DNA from: Begonia masoniana
Taxonomy: Eukaryota > Streptophyta > Magnoliopsida > Cucurbitales > Begoniaceae
DNA: 64,000 nt
Assembly: GCA_022432975.1 (NCBI GenBank)
Contig: CM039502.1
Coordinates: 77,698,181 to 77,762,180 of the forward strand
Direction: 5' to 3'
A program made the position numbers and the translations under genes. Shown one piece after another: positions 58,383 to 64,000 of the stretch. The notes beneath the pieces are model-generated. The model saw nothing but the letters and a program-made list of their open reading frames with translations, had not been told where the DNA came from and ran no database searches. The first letter of the stretch is position 1, and every line of letters starts with the position of its first letter.

Positions 58383-60595
58383 TGTAATGGTTCAAATTTT
58401 GGGAACGTTAATGTAATAACAAAGTTTGAAGTTGTAATGTGATTAATTTTGTGAAATAATTTGAATTTTTGTGTTTTTAAAGGAAAGTAAGGATAAAATT
58501 GTAAATTCCTTCCATGAATTCTCTAGAAACATGAAGAATGGCTGGATTTCAGCCGTTTTGCATGGGAAGAGGCGAAGAGCTTCAAGAAGAAGAAATGCTG
58601 AAATAGAAATTTACATTGGTAAAGTGAGGGCAAAAGGAGTAAATTAGGCTAAAAAGTGTAAAAGCAAGGGTAAAATAGGAATTTAACCTCTTGAATTCTC
58701 TAGAAGAAGTGAGAAATGGCTAGAGTTCAGCCATTTCTACGTGGGGGAAAAGTTACAGAATAGGAAATTACAGAGAAAAAGGGAGGAGGTGAAAGAGGAG
58801 GAGAAAAGGACGGAAATGAAGAGTTTTCGCTATTTTCTTTAAAAAGGAGTTACTAATTTTGAAGAAAAGAGTTCAAAAATCATCCAACATCAACCTTTTT
58901 AAGGTGAAATTTCGTGGAAGCTTGAAAGGAACTAAAAGAGGTAAGTAAATCTTGTATTTAGAGTAGTTAATTTATCTCTAAGGCATGAATGAGGTGGAAT
59001 CAGTTTAATGGTTGAATTGGGTTGTTTGATTTTGGTGTTTTATTCTGGATATCCTGATTATTTACATAAAAAAATAATGAGTTACAGGGTGTGATTTAAG
59101 GTAAATAATTCTTGCATTTAGATTCTGTAATTTACCTCTAATGCTTGATTTAGTTGAAGTTAGTGTGATGGATAATTGGATTTGATTAATTCTTGATGTG
59201 TGATAAATTTTAGATGGAGTTGAGGTTTTAAATGTCATATTTTCGTGGAAGAGCAGAATACATGGAAGTGATGGAAAAGTTTTTGAGAAATTTAAGTGCT
59301 TTAGGAAATTATAGTTGGATTGTGATTGGTGAATTTTTTTATGAAAGGAGCTAGATTTTTTTGTTGGATTGAAGTTGGAATGTGAAGTGAATATGGTGGC
59401 TGGAAAGGGAGTAAGGCGTGACTGTGCCTTAAATTTTGAAAATATGATCTTTCCTTTAATTGTATTTTATTATACTTTAAAAGAGTTATTTTTTTTAAAA
59501 CATTGAAATAGTTTCATGTTAAGTTGAAATTCAAACTCCATTTTTATGATTAAATCATGTGATGATTTTCAAGTATGAATTTCATTGGCTTTACATTAAA
59601 ATTTTAAAACCTGTTTTGAGAATGCGAAAGTGGTTATTATTTACGTAATCAAATGTGCTTTACTATGCACAATATGTATAACTATGGCGGAAAGAGCAGG
59701 GGCCTTACGCATAGTCGTCCCTCTTGGGTTGAAAGTCCTTAAATCTCATGAGGATAGCAGGCTCGGGGTACTACAGTCCGGCCGGTGAAAGCCTGGGAAT
59801 CTGTAGGGATTTGTTATAGTTATACATATTGGGTTGAATTAAGCAGGTGTTTTATAAATATCACTGATTGTTAAATAACGCATCAGCTTTTAAATCGAAT
59901 AAAAACGTTAATGAAATTTCTATCATCATTGCATTGGGTTTTCTTTTTCTTTTTTTTTTTATTGAAATTGATTTCTCAATTATTGATTTCGATCATAAAT
60001 TTTCATGACAATAACATATTTTATTTTAATTAAAGTGATGTTTTCTACTTTGATTTTTAAATGATCATGGTAGCTTGGAATGAGTGAAAGTTCGAAATCA
60101 TGTGTATGGGTTAAATTGAGTATTCTATTAACTAGATTTATTTACTGGGCTCAAAAGCTCATGATGTGGATTATTTATATTTTTCAGATAACGATAAAGT
60201 TCACAAGGACAGTAAATCAAAGGCAACCTAAGTTGGTTCAGAGGCATAGTTGATCATCGAGGTAGATGTCGATGTGGATTTAGATTGGGCGTTGGGCTAT
60301 TTTGGTACAACATTTTGTAAAGTCACATGTAGTGACTTATATATTTTAGTACTCTTTCGATGTATTTTGGTAATTATGTATAAACTGATTTAGGTAAATA
60401 AACTTGGATAAAATTTTCATTTTGAATAATGTAAACTGTTTGGGAAATTATAAACTGTTTTGAAGATAACATGTACCTGAAAGACGGGTTAGTCAACATA
60501 TAAACGTACACATACAATTTAAAAAAATTGAAAATTTTTAATTGTTTTCTCATTTTAGGAGTCCACAACCTGTCGGGCCCGGACGGGTCCTGACA
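58383..60595 (+). mobile_element. E6: gypsy-type solo LTR
   Basis: TGTAATGG...GGGTCCTGACA, 2213 bp, with ACATC on both sides (58378-58382 and 60596-60600). There is no internal domain. It has a doubled segment (GAATTCTCTAGAA...TTCAGCC at about 58515 and 58693). The 3' end resembles gypsy LTRs. Confidence 0.85.
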
Positions 60596-60600
60596 ACATC

Positions 60601-61400
60601 AATCCCATCCCCCCACCCATCAAAAGATTGATCTATCTTATATACACAATGAATTTTTTCACTCTAGTTGACCACTGAATCCGTTTATCGACAATCTAAC
60701 TTCACTCCCGACCGAACTTCTGGTTCAGTCAACTTTGTGGGATTTGGTCCATTCCGATGGTGCATGTGGCCTGTGTGTTTGCAGAAGCCGGCTCAAAAGA
60801 AGCTATCCCCCGTGCACTGCAAGTCTGGGACCACCCCCAGGCCCCACCACATATATGAGCCGACAAACATAAAAATTGCATCAGTTTCTCTCACATCCCT
60901 CTCCCTCTCTAAAATTTGCCACCTAATAATACTTCAGGTGTCGATTGGAAGTTGAGGTTTTCGTGTCTCTTTTCATGTCATGTGTTTATCCAAAAGATGC
61001 CTGCTTTTATCACACCTCATTATCTCTTTCTATATATATTAAAACCATGATGAAGGGGTAAAACTATTCAGAAAAGGGAAAAAGGTGAAAGGGGTAGCCA
61101 TTAAATTTTTATAATATCCCCACCTCTTACTCAGATTCCACTTGTAATTCACTAATCTAAAAGGCATCTCTCTCTCTCTCTCTCTCTCTCTGCCACCCAA
61201 AAGCTAGCCCATTTGATCATCGTTTTGTCTCTTCTTGCTCATTTTCTTCTCAACAATTAGCTCCACTAAGATTCTTAAAGAACATATTAAAGCAATGAAA
61301 TCATTTGCAAGTTGAAACAATAATCACGTCGTAAAGGTCTAAGCAAGAGCAAATGAATTCCTCGACTGTTTTCTCCCTCATCATCTCCTATTCCGAACCA
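60601..61400. other. Intergenic DNA up to the assembly gap
   Basis: (CT)n at 61167-61191, then leader-like CT-rich sequence. An ATG at 61353 opens MNSSTVFSLIISYSEP into the gap; a gene may begin here but there is too little to call it. Confidence 0.45.
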
Positions 61401-61500
61401 NNNNNNNNNNNNNNNNNNNNNNNNNNNNNNNNNNNNNNNNNNNNNNNNNNNNNNNNNNNNNNNNNNNNNNNNNNNNNNNNNNNNNNNNNNNNNNNNNNNN
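61401..61500. other. Assembly gap (100 N)
   Basis: Exactly 100 undetermined bases, the conventional length for a scaffold gap of unknown size. The true distance between the flanks is unknown. Confidence 0.99.
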
Positions 61501-61844
61501 TCAATGTTTTACAGCCACTGTGTCTGCCGACCTGAAGCCCTGGACCAGCGCAGAGAAAAAAGGTCAAAAAAAAACGCACAAAGTTTCACCCAAAGAACTG
61601 CAACAAAAAAGAGAGAATTCAAAATAAAAGCCTCAAGTAAAATACAGAACAACAGTATAAAAACAAACGAAGAATTTGTTGAGGAACGAAAACAACAGAA
61701 AGAGAGAACTCTTACCGACAAAATGACGATGCACAAGAACAACGAAACCCATAAAAACCCATAATGTAGACTGTATTAGCATAGAGACAGTGGAGAAAGA
61801 GAAAAAACAATTGGTGTACGAAACTCAAAATCATAGAAAATAAG
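61501..61844. other. Unassigned A-rich DNA right of the gap
   Basis: A-rich with open frames on both strands caused by composition (Lys/Arg-Glu-rich). No family recognised. Confidence 0.4.
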
Positions 61845-63002
61845 TGAAATCGTGATTAGTTACGTTGGTGTCGTGACACTGATCGTGACACCAATAGTAA
61901 ACAGCAATAATGGACAAAATAAAATGCGTAAAGTAAGGAGACACAAAATTGTTAACGCAGTTCGGCAACCAGTCTACGTCTGCGGGGCCACGCCCAGAAT
62001 TAAAAACATTTCAATGAGTTTACAAAATTGTAAGACAACCGGACTTATACAAATAAAGACTCCCTCTTATCTTTGTCGCCGTCTCTAGCCAACTTCCTCA
62101 AGGAAACTGTTTTTGCGAGATCCCCTCGACTTTAGATCGACCTCTCCCGAGATCTAAATGCGACAAGCTCCCCTTGTCGATAGTGACTCCTCCCGGAATC
62201 CGTGTATGGCAAGATCCCCTTGCCCACGATCAGAGTGACAAGCTCCCCTTGTCAATTAATAGAACTCCTCCCGAGTCCCAGTGTTGTCTCCTCCTGAGAC
62301 TGATCTTTAATGAAGAATAAAATAGGATTACGCCTATGACACTGCTTATGACACCAACCGTTATTATAGGACGTAACTAACCACCACACTCGTATAACAA
62401 TGAAATCCAACAGTAACAGAGGTAGAGTGTAGACAACAATCTCACAGAGATCGAAACAACCAAAAACACACTCACTCGCAGAAGCAAGAGAGGAAAGAAA
62501 ACCGGCGGCACACAACACAAGAGAATATCTCCTAGAATAATAATAATCCGCTTACCTCTTCTGTGAAAGGTTGATGGTTAAATATATTCGCAGCAGATTG
62601 TCGTTCCAAAACAAAAAGCACAGCAAAACGGAAACTCAATCTAAAAAATCAAACTCGCGACATCCTTGGTGACACATATGGAAAGCACCAGAATAAAACC
62701 ATATATTGACCCCAGAATAGTTGAATGACGATTCTTAATCTCTGTTATGATTCACAGAACAATCTATATTCAAATCGGCCTTCCATAGATAAAGATAATT
62801 GATAACTTGATTTCCAAGCAACTTTCCAAATAACCAACTTTTCTTATTTTTCAAGGTTACCATAAAAATAATATTCTGCATATTTTTGGTAACATAATCT
62901 CCAATAAATCTATCTGCTGTGCACCAGAAAAATATAGCAATCTATATTTAATTTAATTACTTTTGCCAAACAAATATATGCCAACATAAATATACATTAA
63001 CA
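61845..63002 (-). mobile_element. Solo LTR of the E2 family
   Basis: 1158 bp. The reverse complement runs TGTTAATG... to ...GATTTCA. The shared R/U5 part (GATCGACCTCTCCCGAGATC, GGCCACGCCCAGAATT) matches E2 LTRs well, while U3 is clearly diverged. Flanks are ATAAG (61840-61844) and AGAAG (63003-63007), one mismatch, acceptable for an old 5-bp duplication. No internal sequence. All three E2 LTR motif pairs are present at corresponding positions. Confidence 0.85.
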
Positions 63003-63343
63003 AGAAGAAAAAAGAAAAGATATGCTGTTGTGGAATCCAGGGATTTCACAATAAAAATGGAAAATCTACTATATTTCCAGTGAACGATTACAATAGCAAA
63101 CTAGAAAGAAAATAGCAAAAGTTAATAACAGACCATTCCCTCCCTTCTCTCCTCCCTCTTCTGGTTATAATGCTCAGCATTCTAACGGTTTTTGGACACC
63201 TCGGTATTCTGCTACAGCTGTCAAGGTATTTGGGCTTGGGCCCTCGTTGGCATGGTTCTCTTCTTCTTAGTAGCCCAACCACGTAGCTCATCGTGGATAA
63301 GGCCTTGTCCACGACAGTCCCCTCCCTCAGACAGACCTTGTCC
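63003..63343 (-). other. Downstream end of a gypsy element
   Basis: Minus strand: after the pol C-terminus come a LRDKVCLREGTVVDKA-like continuation (one frame over) and a GGGAGGGGACTGTCGTGG purine-rich stretch typical of the pol end/polypurine region of gypsy chromoviruses. No further gene. Confidence 0.5.
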
Positions 63344-63643
63344 CTAAGGTCGGAAATCAGGGAAACGAGCGGAAACCACATCAGAGTCCACCCATGAAGC
63401 ATCAGAAACAGGGCGATTAACCCACTGAATTAACCACTGTTTAACAAGAAAGTTGCCACGTTTGACCACTCTGGTCTGAAGGAGTCGGAGAGGAAGCTCT
63501 TGGACGGTATCAGCATAAACGTCTGGTGGAAGGATAGGCGAGGAAAGGGCCTGCGTGCCGATAGTCTTCTTTAATAAGGACACATGAAAAACCGGATGAA
63601 TGCTAGTCCCAGCGGGTAAAGCCAACTTGTAAGCGACTTGGCC
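63344..63643 (-). pseudogene. Ty3/gypsy pol C-terminus (integrase tail with chromodomain-like end)
   Basis: Encodes GQVAYKLALPAGTSIHPVFH, VSLLKK, then VVKRGNFLVKQWLIQW and SWVDSDVVSARFPDF. The VAYKL/HPVFHVS motif is the GPY/F-side integrase tail of gypsy elements. The VQW...WE-type end is chromodomain-like. The upstream part is cut off by the insertion starting at 63644. Confidence 0.8.
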
Positions 63644-64000
63644 TGTAACGACCACAGCCCGGCCCACAGCCCTCAGGCCCAGAAGACCGAGCCCAGAAGT
63701 CGTGCATCACTGCCACGTGGGGTCCCTCAGGCTGTACCACGTGTACTCACGATCTTTCCACCCCCTGCAGTGGGCTTTTGCCTTCCTCCCCACTCGAACC
63801 CAGGCCCTCAGGGACAAGCACCCAGGCTACGAATGAGGAGTACCACTGAGCTAGCTAGCTCATTTTCGCGGCAAATCGATATTGTAACGACCCATTTTCC
63901 CAGTAAGATATTGTCCGCTCTGGGGATTAGGCCGGAGCCCAATATCCTCCCCTCACGACTTTCTTGGGCGAGAACTTCCCAGTTGGTCACCCAACCTGGT
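63644..64000. mobile_element. Insertion into gypsy pol, extends past the window
   Basis: Begins TGTAACGACCACAGCC directly at the broken pol frame; a second TGTAACGACCC occurs at 63883. The right part (AGATATTGTCCGCTCTGGGG...) is a repeat type I have seen in many plant genomes. Which family it is and where it ends cannot be told. Confidence 0.5.
63791..63853 (-). other. tRNA-like segment with A and B boxes (SINE head candidate)
   Basis: On the minus strand TAGCTCAGTGG (63853-63843) matches the Pol III A box, and GGTTCGAGTG (63800-63791) matches the B box, 53 bases start to start. This is tRNA-like spacing. No mature tRNA cloverleaf could be drawn with confidence, so a tRNA-derived SINE or relic is more likely than a tRNA gene. 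Confidence 0.45.

Noticed and set aside
61509..61764. Overlapping frames right of the gap
   Set aside because: A-rich composition produces them on both strands; no family recognised.

Overview
The window is nuclear DNA of a flowering plant, most likely a eudicot. It has spliced genes with GT-AG introns, Ty1/copia and Ty3/gypsy LTR retrotransposons primed by initiator tRNA-Met, a Mutator-like transposon with a 9-bp target duplication, and AT-rich intergenic DNA. About two thirds is transposable element sequence. There is a 100-base assembly gap at 61401-61500. I could not determine the species.

Layout. (1) 1-10401: a minus-strand SIRE-type copia element (E1) running off the left edge. It carries an extra ORF beyond pol, and a 2.56-kb gypsy solo LTR (E5, 4103-6660) sits in its integrase. 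(2) 10402-13121: copia LTR debris (E7, 11526-12038) and low-complexity DNA. (3) 13122-34093: a three-layer nest. A Mutator-like element (9-bp TSD, ~0.5-kb TIRs, a captured laccase-like exon and a GRF-type zinc-finger fragment) is split in its right TIR by a SIRE-type copia element (E2, 16712-33965, TSD AGAAA). E2 is itself split in gag by a gypsy element that keeps gag but has no pol (E4, 19075-27012, TSD GCGGT). (4) 34103-50300: the gene island. It holds a group IId WRKY gene, an EXO70G-type exocyst gene broken by three single-base losses, an inverted duplication of a kinesin-4 fragment, a RING-H2 E3 ligase gene, and a minus-strand SAGA subunit HFI1/TADA1-like gene with frame disruptions. The order resembles Arabidopsis At4g31440-At4g31550 from memory. 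(5) 50301-56903: a nearly complete copia element (E3, TSD GGAAT) inserted about 290 bp upstream of the HFI1-like start. (6) 56909-64000: a decayed RRM gene fragment, a gypsy solo LTR (E6, TSD ACATC), the gap, a solo LTR of the E2 family (61845-63002), a gypsy pol 3' fragment, and the start of another insertion with a tRNA-like segment.

Main discovery candidates. E2 and its related solo LTR carry a dispersed DNA motif, RGTGTYMC, in groups of two or three copies spaced exactly 12 bp. It occurs in the LTRs and inside gag, pol and the extra ORF, in more than one reading frame. E1 and E3 are different copia families, yet both have arrays of a different motif (ATCGGYAGATGC and its palindromic dimer) near the U3 end of their LTRs. 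E4 has a third array (GCAGCGATNGATCGCTGC). Family-specific short motif arrays combined with an element-encoded extra ORF recall the VANC/VANDAL anti-silencing systems of Arabidopsis, but that link is inference. The second candidate is the ~0.5-kb kinesin inverted repeat, which could form a hairpin small-RNA precursor.
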